A DNA stretch of 64,000 nt from Phycomyces blakesleeanus NRRL 1555(-) (taxonomy: Eukaryota > Mucoromycota > Mucoromycetes > Mucorales > Phycomycetaceae), in contig NW_017265149.1 in NCBI RefSeq assembly GCF_001638985.1, forward strand, positions 124,001-188,000, written 5' to 3'. Within the stretch, counting starts at the first letter, position 1; every line of letters begins with the position of its first letter. The notes under the pieces were generated by a model. It was not told the origin of the DNA. It saw nothing but the letters and a program-made list of their open reading frames with translations, and ran no database searches. Position numbers and translations under genes: made by a program. This document shows positions 39,162-51,434 of this stretch, piece after piece.

Positions 39162-40399
39162 AATATTACAATGTGGATCCTTCGACCTTTTTATCTATTT
39201 TTATTTTATTTTTTTAATTTATTTATTTATTTTTTTAAAAAAAAAGGAGGGGGGAGGTGGGGTATAGTTTTTTTTCTTCCTTGAAAGAAAAGTGCAGTCA
39301 CAATGCAAGAAGTAAGACATAACATGGTAAAGATAATAAGATGAAGTATATTGTTTGTTTGTTTGTCTTTTAGAAAAGAAAAATAGTTTAGATAGCTTGG
39401 AGTTCAATAAAAATATCTTTCAACTTGTAACTAAAGCTATGGATAAAAATGTGTGTATCCAGGGTATATTTTTTTTTGATGTTCCCAAGGATTGTACTAG
39501 AGATATATTTTGGCCTACCACTAAAGGAGAAAAAAAAATCAAGTTTTTGAAACCAATTGCCAATTTTGGCAACAAGCTAACGACTTTTTTTTTAGCGTTG
39601 AATTCTTACCAAAGATTATAGTGTTTCAATCTTATTTTGGTGCTATAGAACTGAATTTGAAAAGAAAGATTTTGTTTTCAATCCAAAGAACCATCTTGAG
39701 TGCCGAATGGATGGTGAACGCTTGCTTCTAAAAGCACCCGATTCTGTTTAGTCGAATATGTGAATCGGGTACTTTAAAAAGTGCCAATTTGTATGTTCAA
39801 AAGTTAAAGCTAATTTTATTTTTAAAAATATTAATCATTTGGCATTAGAGAGACCGTAAAATAGCTATATATTTGTATATTCTCTGTATGAAACTACATG
39901 AGTATACACGAGACTTTATATCACTAGAGATGCCCTATATTCTGGAAGCAGAAAGTGAAGTAAAAATAAGACAATACTTTTTTTTATATAAAAAGCACTG
40001 GTGAAATTACTACACTTATTTGCCTGCATAAAAATGCTTATAATTCTCGACTTCTGTACCTTGAGCTTTTTGATTCCATAAAATATATATATATGTAGGT
40101 TTGTAAAATAACAACACGAGAGTTATTTAGCACTCATTTTTGTTTGAATATTTCCTTGTTGTCTATACTAGCCAGGTCGAATATTCTTCCTTTCTGTATT
40201 TTGATTTCAATTTATTATTATTATTAATAATATTGAAATGTGTATTCTTATAACCATCTTGATATTCTTAAACCCTTAAAATAAATAGAATATTTCGTAT
40301 TCTAATTACTCTAAAACAATACGCTATTTGATAAATGGCTATTAGAACAAAGTGTCAATTTTTATAAGAGAAAATAATAGTATTTTATTGACATCAGAT
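39162..40399. other. Upstream flank of PPR gene; intergenic
   Basis: About 1.2 kb. The first 100 nt hold a T-rich/A-rich palindrome (about 39226-39244) and G runs close to the PPR start. The rest is AT-rich. The plus-strand ORF at 39355-39621 has repeated Phe/Lys-type simple sequence and is not supported. Confidence 0.55.
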
Positions 40400-40496
40400 T
40401 CTAAGAAATGAAGATGAAAATTAGATATTTGTGCATTTCAAAGAGCTTTTATGAAAAATAAAACTTACTTTAGGTAAAGGCGTTTGCCCATTTACT

Positions 40497-40647
40497 GTAT
40501 TGTACCATAGAAAGGTCAACTGTATTACACGGGATCTTGACGTGCAACACAGACAAGAGCTGCTAGTATACCACGGAATCTTGACGTGAATATACTAACC
40601 TAGACTGCCACTAGAGGAAGTGATGCCCCTGTTCTATGGTGCAATAC
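40497..40647. other. Structured element, copy 1: outer stem and two hairpins
   Basis: The ends (40497-40512 and 40632-40647) pair over 16 positions with a single G-T wobble (GTATTGTACCATAGAA). Inside are two hairpins: an imperfect one around 40522-40550 (loop GGATCTTGA) and one around 40565-40597 (TAGTATACCACG, loop GAATCTTGA, then CGTGAATATACTA). The plan is an outer stem with two arms, as in a structured RNA or a small foldback element. Whether it is transcribed cannot be seen. Confidence 0.55.
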
Positions 40648-40816
40648 TTGCCATACCATCCATTCCAGTAATGACAGCTGTACATTACGGAACCTAAGCG
40701 TGTCATACAAAAAAGAAATCAGATTTAAAGAAATAAAGCAATTAGAATTAGACGGTGCATTTCAAAGAGTCTGTATAAAAATAAAACTTACTTCAGGATG
40801 GACTCGGAGATTTATC

Positions 40817-40966
40817 GTGTCGTATCATAACAAGGTCAACCGTATTTCACGGAATCTTGACGTGAAATACAGACAAGAGCTGCTAGTACACCACGGAACC
40901 TTGACGTGCATCTACTAGCCTAGATTGCCATTTAGAGGACTTAATACCTCCGTGCTATGACACAAC
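40817..40966. other. Structured element, copy 2: perfect 10-bp hairpin inside
   Basis: GTATTTCACG at 40842-40851 and CGTGAAATAC at 40861-40870 pair perfectly around the 9-nt loop GAATCTTGA. A second hairpin at about 40884-40919 (TAGTACACCACG, then CGTGCATCTACTAG) is imperfect. The outer ends (about 40819-40832 and 40953-40966) pair in 11 of 14 positions. A related lone hairpin with loop GAACCTAAG lies between the copies at about 40680-40708. Confidence 0.55.
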
Positions 40967-40975
40967 GCGTTACTT

Positions 40976-43301
40976 TTATATATATTAAAAACATGAGCAG
41001 TAAATTCGATTAGTCAAACGCATTGTATAGCTTTTTTTAAAATACAAACCATTGTCCAACGTAAGTGTTCATTTGAAAGTATTGTAGGGCTATTAGAATC
41101 AATACCTCATAATTATATCAACACAAACTTCTGTTGGCTTACGCAAGCATGAATGATGCAATCCATCACGTGAAGTTTAAATTCCGAAGTGATGACTTAG
41201 TTGGCTTACAGAGATCGAAACGATTGAAAAAAAAAATGAAATCAGTCAATCAAATTAATATTTTTTATGACATTACCTATTGATCAAGGTACGCTTTGAA
41301 ACTGCTAAGTATGTATTTAAAGCTGCAGTTGCTATTTTTTTTATAAAAAAAAAACCGATTTATGTGACATGTTTTTCAGAGAACAAGTAAAAGAGTAATT
41401 TACTGCTCTAATAATGACTGTACTATAATATCTTTCACTATTGGAAATGAGTCACACTTTTGAAAAATACCTATGGTATACTTTTCTCTCAACTGTCATC
41501 TGAATTGCTACCTTTTTCATTGATGTTATAAACCAAGTATTAGATATCTATTGAATCTAGCTAAAAGAAATTTGGAGAATATTGCTGAAGAGGGCTAAGG
41601 GAGAATCGATAGATTATTATATTTTTCAAGAACTATATCTTTGTATTTCTAACTTTCATACATGTGCTGTCAAGGGAAAATAAACATAGAGTAAGAAAGT
41701 TAAAGATGTTCTATTTTTGACTTGTCGGAAACTAAAGTTTATGGTGACAAATTGATATGAGCTTGCAAAGTATTTAGACTTTATACAGATTGACAACAAA
41801 AGTCTGTGTGTCGTATAGTATATTTTACTCAGGTGGCCTTTATTGGTTTTATGCTTCCAGCGAATAATAAGAGGTATAACGAGCGGAACAACTATTGACA
41901 ATGTGTATTATGAAAAGAGATATGTAAAACCAATACTAAATATTTTAGTGAGAGGGTCGAGTGAAGAGCTTACACTATGGGAGAAAAATGGTAATTCTGA
42001 TGGTGATTTTTGAAAAATACTATAAGAATTTTCTAAAATCTCCATTCATTTCTCATAATTTTATCCAACCTGTTTATACAAGGATATTTTATTTTCACAT
42101 CTAATTAACTTTGCATATGCGTCTGTAAGGTTAATAGTCTTCTCCAGGTACCTGCATCTCCTTGCAAAAATATAAGCCAATGGAATTGGCACCAATGTAC
42201 TCAATTCTTTATATATATTTGTTCGAGGACCCCCCGTCTGGGCAAGACAGTGTGGTACTAATGGGATCAAGTCAAGGTTGGACCTCCTCAACACGGACAT
42301 GGTCACACAATAAAACGTGGTTTGATGTATAATATGTACATGTGTCTTATACTCAAGCTGTTAATCACACGCTCTTGGTGTTTTCCCGCGTTGAAATATG
42401 AAATTTTATTTAAATATCAAGCACCCTATGGTATTTATAGGGGGATTTGATGGGATAAAGAAGTACATACAGGACCGTAGATTTAATCAGAATTGAATAT
42501 CATTGAACTATAAAAATATTGTGCTAAGAATATTTGTGTACAAATAATTTACCAATTTTGTCAGACTACAAAATCCATATCTTGAATTTAACTTATAATT
42601 GAATTGATGTATACAACAGGATGATCTGTCAGTTCACACAATTTATATTTCTTTTTAGACAACAATTATAACTTTAAACGCAAGATAAGCCTAAATACCA
42701 GTTCTTGTTTTTCTTTTTTTGTATTGGGGGGAGAATCTTCTTAAGTAAAGAACATATTTATAAAGTAACATGGTGATTTGGAAGAAGAGCATCTTAAGCA
42801 TAAAATTGAAATAAACTGTTAATAAATTAAAACAGTGTACATATATATATCTTTAAAAAAAAAGAGAGAAAAAATCAATAAAATAATAATAATAACTGTA
42901 TTGAAGATGACAAAATTGTATTCACACACTGTATTGGTAACCATATATTATTATTAAACTAAATTTCTCTTGGATCTTCTTAATAACCAAACACCTTTTG
43001 GCCTACAGCACGAGCCTCTCGCCCTCCCATGGCATTAGCTTGTCTGACATGGAGAATTATCACGTGAAACGCAAGGGAACTCATTGCCATGTGATCGTAT
43101 GCTGGGATTTTATGTGTGTATGTGCGTGTGCGTGTGTTCAATAGTTGAAGTTTAAGGAATTAAGTGTCTTTTCTTCTATTTTTTTGTGTGTGTGTGTGTA
43201 TATATATTTATATATTATCGTTCTTTTCTTTTATTATCATTTGTTCTCTTATTCATTATTTTCTCCGCAAGTATTAATACAAACCATAGAAACAATAAGC
43301 T
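40976..43301. other. Gene-free AT-rich region upstream of lipin
   Basis: About 2.3 kb with a T-run/A-run tract at about 41335-41354, small ORFs without protein character and a slightly GC-richer patch at about 42120-42310. That patch's 81-codon minus-strand ORF resembles nothing I know. (GT)n runs at about 43110-43135 and 43183-43198 sit in the probable lipin promoter or leader. Confidence 0.5.
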
Positions 43302-46300
43302 ATGGAATACGTTGGAAAGCTGAGCAGTCTGTTTTCCACTGTCCACAACTTTTATAATGAAATCAATCCAGCAACTCTCTCGGGTGCAATCGACATTGTC
43401 GTTGTCGAACAAAAAGATGGAGAGATCGCCTGTTCGCCATTCCATGTTAGATTTGGAAAATTATCATTATTGATGCCACAAGAGAAAAAAGTAGAGTAAA
43501 CGAAACGAAATGAAAAAAAAACTAATTAGCAAATAAACCAGTGGTCTCATTGACCAAGCCAGAATAACCAACTAATAAGCTGAATCTTGGTATAATTAGG
43601 TCGTCATCAAGGTCAATGGAACACAAATCCCATACCTGATGAAACTCGGTGAAGCAGGTGAAGCTTTTTTCGTATTTGAGACCGAACATGATGTCCCAGA
43701 AGAATTCCAAACCTCTCCGATCATGGGTGCTGTTCCTGAAAGCAAGACAGACGAGGTAAGCATAATCTTAAATACCCAAAAAAAAAAGGAAATAAAAGAC
43801 TGATTTATAGAGTTGTATAATAGGATCCACCATATCTTGATATTGGCGAATCCAAAGACCAACCTCAAGGTAATTTAATAATAACAATATATTAGAAAAT
43901 GACAACAATTTGAGTTGGGGGGTTTTTTTTTAAAAAAAAAAAGCTGACAATAGTTATATATCATTAAAGTTGATGTAGAACCTCCGTTGGAGAAGAAAGA
44001 TAGCTTTGAAGATGAAACCGAAGCAATAGACGAGAAAAAGACTAACAAGTTGCGTATACCCGCTGAATTGCAATCACCAAAGATGATTATCGAAGAGCAA
44101 ATGGACAAAGTTGTCACCAAAATCGATCCTTACCAAAAGAACCACGATCACGACCATCTTCAACATCATCATCATCACTTGAGTACACCAGAGCAAGAAA
44201 TGTTACAAGAAGTCACAGAAGAAGTTTTGCCAAAAAATGATTTGATCCCATTGGAAGATGGATCAGCCTTGTTGGAAAGAGTTATTCCAGATGCTATTAC
44301 TACAACAACAATTGCCAAGGAGACATTTATCGTCAGACCATCAAATGGCGATATCTTCAGTACGTGGATGGATGTGACTCATAAAGCTGTGCAAGATCGG
44401 GAAGACGGGGTCGACACTGGAGAGACCAAGACATCGGCAATCGAACATGCGCACGGAGAGAATGAATCGATTGTATTGGATATTGCAGGCTACAAGACAG
44501 GTGATAGTGCATGGGGTAAGAAGAATGGAAGCAGAGAGATTTCATCCGATCAAAAAATGGTTCTTGAGGATATGGAGCGTGTAGCCTCGCCCCCCTCCAT
44601 TGAAGAGGAGGATCACATCCACACCAACCATATGTCCCGTGGGATACTTCAATCTGAGTCGAGCGACAAGGTCAAAGACGAGATCAATGGTGAGATCGAA
44701 AATGTTGTCAAGGACGATACAAAAGTGAATGTCAAAGATGACGTCAAAGAGGAAGTTAAGGGCGATATCAAAGAAAATGTAAAAGACAGTGTTAAGGAGG
44801 AGATCAAGGAAGATATCCAAAACATAGTCGAGGAGATTAAAAAAGATGATAAAGACGACATCAACGAGGAGCCTAAAATCGATATTAAAGACAGTGTTAG
44901 TGAAGAAACAAAGGTTGATATCGAAGAAAATGCCAAGGACAAGGTCGAGACTGATACTAAAGATGACGTAAAAATAAGCGACAAAGAGGAAACTAAGGAA
45001 GATGGCAAGAGTGATACCGAAAAGGATGACAAGGACGATGTTAAAGAGGATGTTAAGAATGAGTCTAATGAACCCAAAGAGGAAGTTAAACCAGTCACAA
45101 AGTCTTCTTGGGGATGGGGACTCACTCGTCGCAAGACAACCGGTGATTCCACTACTACTGTTACCCCTGCCCCTGCCGCCACCACAGCTCCCTCTAAAAA
45201 AGACGAAGAAAAAGAGGAAAAGGAGGAAAAAGAGGATACAACAAGCAAAGAATCTTTAGAGAAGGATGGCAAGGTTGAGATGTTGCCTGGAGAGACTTAC
45301 AGAATCGAGATGAGTTTGTGCGGATTTTCTGCATTCGGGTCAGATGAAGCTGAGAATGCAAAGGTCTTTGAGAAGCATCAAATCACCTACGACAATTTTA
45401 CTCATAATCCAAACTTGCTCAATGACGGTCGCCTGGTGTTCCGTTATGAGAATCGGTTCTATGCCGCTGGTCGCACAGGCCCATTGTTCACTTCACTTTT
45501 GTTGTTCCGCCAGCCTTTGGCAGAAGGATCACAGCCTGATGCCAATCAAGATGCATCGTCCGACAAAGTATCCGATAGTCGCGAATCCTATCTTTTCGGT
45601 AAAGGATGGAGAAAGTGGTTGAGTCGATCTTCTGTCGCTGCACCTACGGCGACTGTTGACGGAGAGCCGGCCAAAGAGCAAGAATCAGAGGACGGTGTGG
45701 TGCCACATGAGCCTGCGTCTGGCTCTAATACCGAAACTACCACATTTACTACAACAACCACTACAACGTCTGTTGGATGGACTGCTGATCACAATCACCC
45801 TGGAGGGGATGAAGAGGATAACCTTGTACCGCGAAAGAACTACGCCAAGACACTTCGTCTGACTTCTGATCAGTTAAAGAGTTTAAATCTTAAGAAGGGT
45901 GTGAATTCTGTTTCGTTCTCTGTGTCTTCTGCTTACCAAGGCACGGCGACTTGTGCTGCCAAGATATTCTTTTGGGATCACGATATTCAGATTGTGATTT
46001 CAGACATTGATGGCACGATTACCAAGTCAGATGCATTAGGCCATGTGTTTACAATGATTGGCAAAGACTGGACTCACAATGGTGTAGCCAAACTATACAC
46101 CGACATTCACAACAATTCTTATCATTTCCTTTATCTCACTAGCCGTGCCATTGGTCAGGCTGACTATACGCGCGACTATCTTCGCAAGGTTGAGCAGAAC
46201 AAATACCAGCTCCCAGATGGACCTGTTATCATGTCTCCAGATAGATTATTTACTTCATTGCATCGCGAAGTTATTATGCGCAAGCCAGAGATGTTCAAGA

Positions 46301-47076
46301 TGGCCTGTCTAAAGGATATTCAGCGATTGTTTGGTGGTCGCGATCCATTTTATGCTGGTTTTGGCAACCGTATTACAGACGCAATGTCTTATCGCACAGT
46401 GAATGTACCAGCCTCGCGTATATTTACAATTGACCCCAACGGAGAAGTTAAGCTGGAGTTATTACAAGGATTCAAATCTTCATATGTTCACTTGAATGAT
46501 CTGGTAGACCAAATCTTCCCACCGATTAACAAGGCGATTGACGAAGAGTACAGTGATTGGAATTACTGGAAGGCACCTTTGCCTGAGATTGACCTTCCTG
46601 AACTCGATCTTCCACCTACTTCCCCAAAACCCAAGCCGATTGTGCCTGATCCTTCCGTGCTACCTCCCTCTTCTGTTGCATCGGTACCAGAGCGTCAATC
46701 GCGTGGTATTCTTCGAAGCTTTACTTCCCGTCAGCCTTCAGTGATTAAAAAACCTCAGATTGTTAGTTCAGCGAGTACGCCAACTAAACTCAGTAGTCCT
46801 GTACTTGAAGCAGAGAAGACACCTGAAGGTTCTATTGCTGATACAAGTGACCGCGAATCCATTAGATCGACACCTGGGAATACTTCACCAGTTAGTTCGA
46901 GTATCATGAATAAGGTGATCTCTGGTAGCCTTGGTGGTGTCCGTAATACACTTTCTCGGACCTTCTTATCTGAGCCTCCCAAACAAGATGTTGTGGAAGA
47001 TGAAGAAGCAGAATTTGATCCAGAGTTAGATGCCTTGGATGATGACCTTGACATGGAAAGCATTCCATTTATCTAA
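43302..47076 (+). CDS. Lipin, Mg-dependent phosphatidate phosphatase (Pah1/Ned1 family)
   Basis: Dephosphorylates phosphatidic acid to diacylglycerol, balancing phospholipid and storage-lipid synthesis and nuclear-membrane growth. Exons: 43302-43490, 43600-43755, 43824-43869, 43970-47076, closing to 1165 aa. The N-LIP domain is residues 1 to about 115 (MEYVGKLSSLFSTV, HVRFGKLSLL, MKLGEAGEAFFVFE, with the conserved Gly). The C-LIP/HAD domain contains the catalytic DIDGT (about 809-813, VISDIDGTITKSDALGH) and continues to about 970. Between them is a very long acidic/basic low-complexity linker (repeats of the type KDDVKEEVKGDIKENV, residues about 360-500) plus a His-rich patch near residue 180. 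The first donor (GTAGAG) is non-consensus but the only one in phase. Many linker Ser/Thr would allow phospho-regulation, as in yeast Pah1. Confidence 0.93.
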
Positions 47077-47182
47077 TCTTTTTTTTATTATATACTTTTA
47101 TGTTTTTTGACCCTCTTTCTCTCTTTCTTTATTCTCTTGTTTTCTCTTCTTCTTCTTTTTTGTACGCACTCTACATATATTT

Positions 47183-47219
<37 letters not shown>

Positions 47220-47608
47220 AATTCTGTTAGCAGATAAAGCATACACTTCTGTTTGTACTTGTACTTCTTCTATTTGTTTGAGTTTTAAATAAAATCACCA
47301 ATCAACTCAATAGTATATGCAATCCCACGCCCACAAATTACGTGTTCTAATCAAGGTGCATATTTGCGTATTTGTGTGGATGTGTTTACAAGTATAAATC
47401 TTTATTTCAAAAGGACTTCTCAATTGGGACTTGTCATATTATATGTGTGTAAAAGAAACTGGCCTTTTTGTTTTTGTTTTTGTTTTGTTTGTTTTGTTTA
47501 TTTATTGATTGATAAATTGATTGATAAATTGATTGATTGATAAATTGATTGGTTTGAAACATAAAGGCAAAGAAGGGGATATATACAATTATTGTTTTAT
47601 GAAGCTAT
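47077..47608. other. Intergenic between convergent genes
   Basis: About 530 nt: a polypyrimidine stretch, (CA)n(TA)n at about 47183-47219, and repeated TTGATTGATAAA near 47507-47550. It holds the 3' ends of lipin and of the minus-strand small gene. No gene seen. Confidence 0.7.
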
Positions 47609-47890
47609 TTACTCATCAAAGACAGTGTTAAAGGCAGGACTAAATGTATCTGCAGACTGATAATGCTCAGGGTTTGCAACATGGATTTTCTTGTCAGCAT
47701 AATGAGTATCCTGTACTGACTGGTTGTGGTTGTTGTACAAAGCATGGATGGGATTGTGATCTTGGATATCCTGGGCCGAAGGTTTTGATTGTTCAGGAGT
47801 GGATGGAATCAAGGTATAGGCGCGAGACCAGGCTACTACAGGGCGCCAAACAGGCATGGATTTGCGAGAAATACGAGCAATGATAGACAT
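47609..47890 (-). CDS. Small protein with mitochondrial-type N-terminus, unidentified
   Basis: A 93-aa ORF starting MSIIARISRKSMPVWRPVVAW. The N-terminus is basic, amphipathic and lacks acidic residues; the rest is polar with many Asn, His, Gln and Asp. Codon use and composition are protein-like and the frame is intact. I chose the internal ATG at 47890 because the alternative start five codons upstream adds nothing. No family recognised. Confidence 0.5.
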   Translation of the reverse strand: MSIIARISRKSMPVWRPVVAWSRAYTLIPSTPEQSKPSAQDIQDHNPIHALYNNHNQSVQDTHYADKKIHVANPEHYQSADTFSPAFNTVFDE

Positions 47891-49785
47891 TCTTTGGATT
47901 TGCAAGTGAATAGAGAAAGTAAGATAAGAGATGGCAAATTAAGAGAAAAAAATTGGCCTCCTTTTATACACACAATTGAACTGACAGAATATATTATAAC
48001 CCAACAACCCACCAATTCTCCCTCCTGGATTCCCCCCAAAATTATATATATGCGTATATAATAAGGAACCTTATCTCTCCTCGGATAGACTACTTAAATA
48101 GGCTAGAAAAAGGCTGTACAGAACCAACCTAAAGATACATATTGGCTATCTACCTGACCAAATTGTACAAGGCGAATAGACCACCCAACCACCAACCCTG
48201 AAGATCATTGGCCCTGTTAAGCAACTAATATGGCAACATGCAAAACACTATATAAATATATATATATATTATTATTATTATTATTATTATTTTGCATTGA
48301 CCTACTCTACTTTAATATACTTGTCAACGTCAATCTTACTACAATTCATTTACTCTAGTGCATTTCTCGGTTTCAATAAATTATGTTGTACACCTGATTT
48401 CCTGAGTACATTATAGGTCCAGGACAGTCTTACCTAGAATGTGGAGTCTTCTACGAATTTCTCCATATTTTTACACGGTCGGAATAGATCTTGAAATTTC
48501 AAATCAGAATATATACACACTAGATTGGATAAGGATAATTTATATAATACATATATATTTTGTTTTTGTTTTTGTTTTATATTAAACTAGTCTTTATATT
48601 CTCACACCAGAAATGAATTTCAATGACTCACATAGAGAGATCTTTAAATTGTATAGAACATTAGTCTTTTTTGAGTTTTGCCTTCACAGATAGAAACCAT
48701 ATTTGTATTTTGTGTACCATATATTTTATGGGCAAACCGATTACTTCCGATTAAATTCTGGGGTTGGTCTAGAGCCCAAAAAGCAAAAGAAAAAAAATTA
48801 AGCTAAAATCTTCGTAGCTGGACAAAAAGGGTAAATTGAAAAAAGCGGTAATCCATTGTATGTGGTTGAGAATTGCTATTATTTTGTACTGAAACCAGTC
48901 TCAATGAAAAATACCAAGATCTATCTCAATTTCTTTAAAAATAAAACAATGTCCTTTAGTAAAGTCAAGCAATTCGTTATACATATGGAGCCAACGGTTT
49001 TTAATGCACCGATTTTGTTTTATTGCACTTTGTATGAAGCACTTTAAGTAAGTTGTTCAAGTGCTTTGGGGCTTGTGAAACATAAATGCAAGCCACATTG
49101 AAAACAAGTCATATGATTGGCCACAATATCAGGCATTCAAAATTATCCACTAAAAAACGTCGATTCTCTACCACGAATCCAGCCACAAGAAAGTGGCGCA
49201 GATGATATATTGAGAGGATCAATACTTATATTAAATCAGTAATTATAAAAGAATCAATGTACTGGAGTTCAGTAATTTTAGGTCATACAAAACAGCAATA
49301 TATTTTACTCTTATAATCTGCTCGCTGGTGCTATGAATTCAATAAGCTAGGTTTACAGAAACACCATTTTATTTATAAAAGTAATTGTTAATGATACAAG
49401 TCATAGAGAGCATGTGGATGGCCAGTCTACTATAGACAGGCTAAAATAACTTTATATATAAAATTAAAATATGAAGATACACACACATTCGAAAATAAAC
49501 ATATATTTATTTGTGGTATTATCTTTGGTAAATAAAGATACCATTATGGTCTTCTTACTAATAAGCGACATCTGTAAGTATCTGCTCAAAAGGCTGGACT
49601 TTTAGATATCCCCAACATATCAATCTTAATTTCTGAGTAAAATAACAATGATCATACACTGGAGGAACCAGCCAATGCACAATTGATTAAACTCAGTTAT
49701 CCCTTTCTTTACTGCATATGAGAATAATAATAAAAATAATAAAAAAAAGAGTCTCAAATTGGGTACATCTTGAGCAAGATTTCTC
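47891..49785. other. Gene-free AT-rich region
   Basis: About 1.9 kb. (ATT)n lies at about 48266-48292. The remainder is AT-rich with scattered short ORFs (for example 48856-49047) that carry no family signature. The promoter of the minus-strand small gene should lie just above 47890. Confidence 0.55.
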
Positions 49786-50233
49786 TTAGGAAGACTTTTG
49801 GGCTTGTTTCCACTTCAAATATGCAAGGGAATGAGCTGGTCCTTGTATAGGGGTTGGATTTACAGGTGGGCCTGCAAACCACAACAATGGACCGTCTTCC
49901 TGACGTTGATACATAGACGCTAGATTAATATGTATATATATCAGTATAAATATACATAACCTGGAAAATCAATTGCATTTTTTTTGCAATTAACTCTTGT
50001 TCCAACAAACACTTCCTCAATTAAATGGTGCTGTGGAATTATTTAATAGTCATGTTGTTCTTCTTACCTGTTTCGGAAGGAATGCGTTCCTGAGAAGGTT
50101 GCATGCGAATGGGATCTTGATTGGCAAAATTTGGATTTACAAAGGGAGAAAATCCTTGATTAGGACTATAGTAACCCTGAGGACCATGACTATGATTGCC
50201 AGCGTAATTTGGAAATAAGTTTTGATTATACAT
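49786..50233 (-). CDS. Small two-exon Gln/Asn/Pro-rich protein, unidentified
   Basis: Exons 50233-50068 and 49919-49786 join in phase (donor CAG|GTAAGA, acceptor CTAG) to give 99 aa. The N-terminal half is Asn/Gln/Pro/Phe-rich (MYNQNLFPNYAGNHSHGPQG). The second exon encodes a compact, conserved-looking motif: MYQRQEDGPLLWFAGPP, then PIQGPAHSLAYLKWK. The DGPLLWFAGPP..HSLAYL pattern looks like a short motif under selection, possibly for docking into a nuclear complex, but I cannot name the family. Confidence 0.6.
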
Positions 50234-50807
50234 GAAGTAAAGAAAGGAAGGAAAGAAGGACGAATAAGCAACGTCATCAAAATGATCTGGAGGCGGGGTA
50301 CTTTACATTTTTCATGCATTTGATCCACATAAGAGAAAGTACAATGTTTATTGGTATTTCCATAGATACATAGTAGATGTGCATATACACATATACACAA
50401 ATACACATATGTATATGTACATGTATGTATATGTATTATGACAGGTTAAGGATGCTTTTATTGACTGATACTTTATTTAATACAAAGAAAGATAATTATG
50501 CAATAAAGCCAACTAATACGCCTATCAGTAATTGAGTGCAGTTATACTGTGGACCAATAAATACGAAAGCAATCCAAGTATGTAATAGAGCCTAATGCAT
50601 AGTAGTAGGTCTGTATATAGCATATGTCTTTGCCCATTAACTGGCTCCAACCTAAATTCAAATGCTTGATCTATTTCTTTTGAGGTGTTCACGCCTCTTT
50701 GCCAGCTATTCAGTGGCTTGTGACTCTTTTAAACCACAGGATTAAATTCGTCCAAACCAACCCACAAGGCAATAAAAGCCAAAAATATTATCTAAATCTA
50801 ACCAAGA
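50234..50807. other. Divergent promoter region
   Basis: 574 nt between the start of the small minus-strand gene and the EIF1AD-like start. The two genes diverge and probably share this regulatory space. It contains TATGTATATGTACATGTATGTATATGTA repeats around 50405-50435 and no coding sequence. Confidence 0.5.
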
Positions 50808-51434
50808 ATGGGTAAAAAAGGAAACGAACGCCATAATCTGGACGAAGATGCATTTATCCTCGAAGAAGGATCTAGCCAACATTATGCACGATCCCTTGGA
50901 CCTCGCGGAAATCATCAACATGAAGTAGAATTTGCAGATGGCACACAGAAGTTGGTTGTCCTCCCTCCGCGATTCCGCAATACCATCTGGGTGAAGCGAG
51001 GTAGATAAAACTCAATTGAGAATATATATATATATAAACAAGAATAAGAATATATTCAAATTAACCCGGATATATCTGGTAAAAAGGTCATTTTGTTATT
51101 GTAGACCCCATGGTAGGAACTACTTCTGACAAAGTTGGTGGTGAAATTGTACAAGTTTTGTTTCCAAAACATATCAAGATGCTGAAACAAGCTGGAAAAT
51201 GGTAAGATAGTTCAGTTTTTTCTTCTTATCATAAACCAATAGGCGATCATGTTTATAACATATTTGAACAGGCCTGGTACATTTGATCGTAAGGATGAAC
51301 AAGCCAAAGAGGATGATGATGAAGAAGAGGAAGAGGAAGACGCCAGTGACGATGATTTGTTTGTGAACAACAACAGACCTGTTATGTCCGGCACTGAGAG
51401 TGAGGAGAGTAGCGATGAAGAAGATGATCGGTAA
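50808..51434 (+). CDS. EIF1AD-like S1/OB-fold RNA-binding protein
   Basis: Homolog of EIF1AD (eIF1A-domain protein), a small nuclear OB-fold protein related to eIF1A; its exact role is unsettled (late 40S maturation has been proposed). Exons: 50808-51000, 51087-51201, 51272-51434, closing to 156 aa. OB-fold residues are about 28-100: RSLGPRGNHQHEVEFADG, VVLPPRFRNTIWVKRG, HFVIVDPM, then GGEIVQVLFPKHIKMLKQ. A GTFD segment follows and then a strongly acidic tail (DDDEEEEEEDASDDD), as in EIF1AD and unlike canonical eIF1A, whose N-terminal basic extension is absent here. All splice phases are consistent. Confidence 0.88.

Larger units (their letters stand above)
40400..40975 (+). repeat. Tandem pair of diverged 250-bp repeats with hairpins
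   Basis: Two direct copies of a roughly 250-bp unit lie about 325 bp apart (about 40400-40650 and 40725-40970). They share AAGAAAT..AATTAGA, TGCATTTCAAAGAG, ATAAAACTTACTT, AAGGTCAAC, a CACGGRATCTTGACGTG block, ACAGACAAGAGCTGCTAGT and a second CCACGGAAYCTTGACGTG block. A short ORF covering the second copy (40700-40918) has no protein character. Both copies are built around inverted repeats, described in the next two entries. Not related to any transposase seen in this window. Confidence 0.8.

Noticed and set aside
42061..42306. 81-codon minus-strand ORF with near-normal composition
   Set aside because: No family resemblance and no flanking exons. It could be a very old transposon scrap, but nothing supports a call.
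44649..45272. 207-codon minus-strand Ser/Leu-rich ORF
   Set aside because: It is antisense to the charged repeat linker of lipin.
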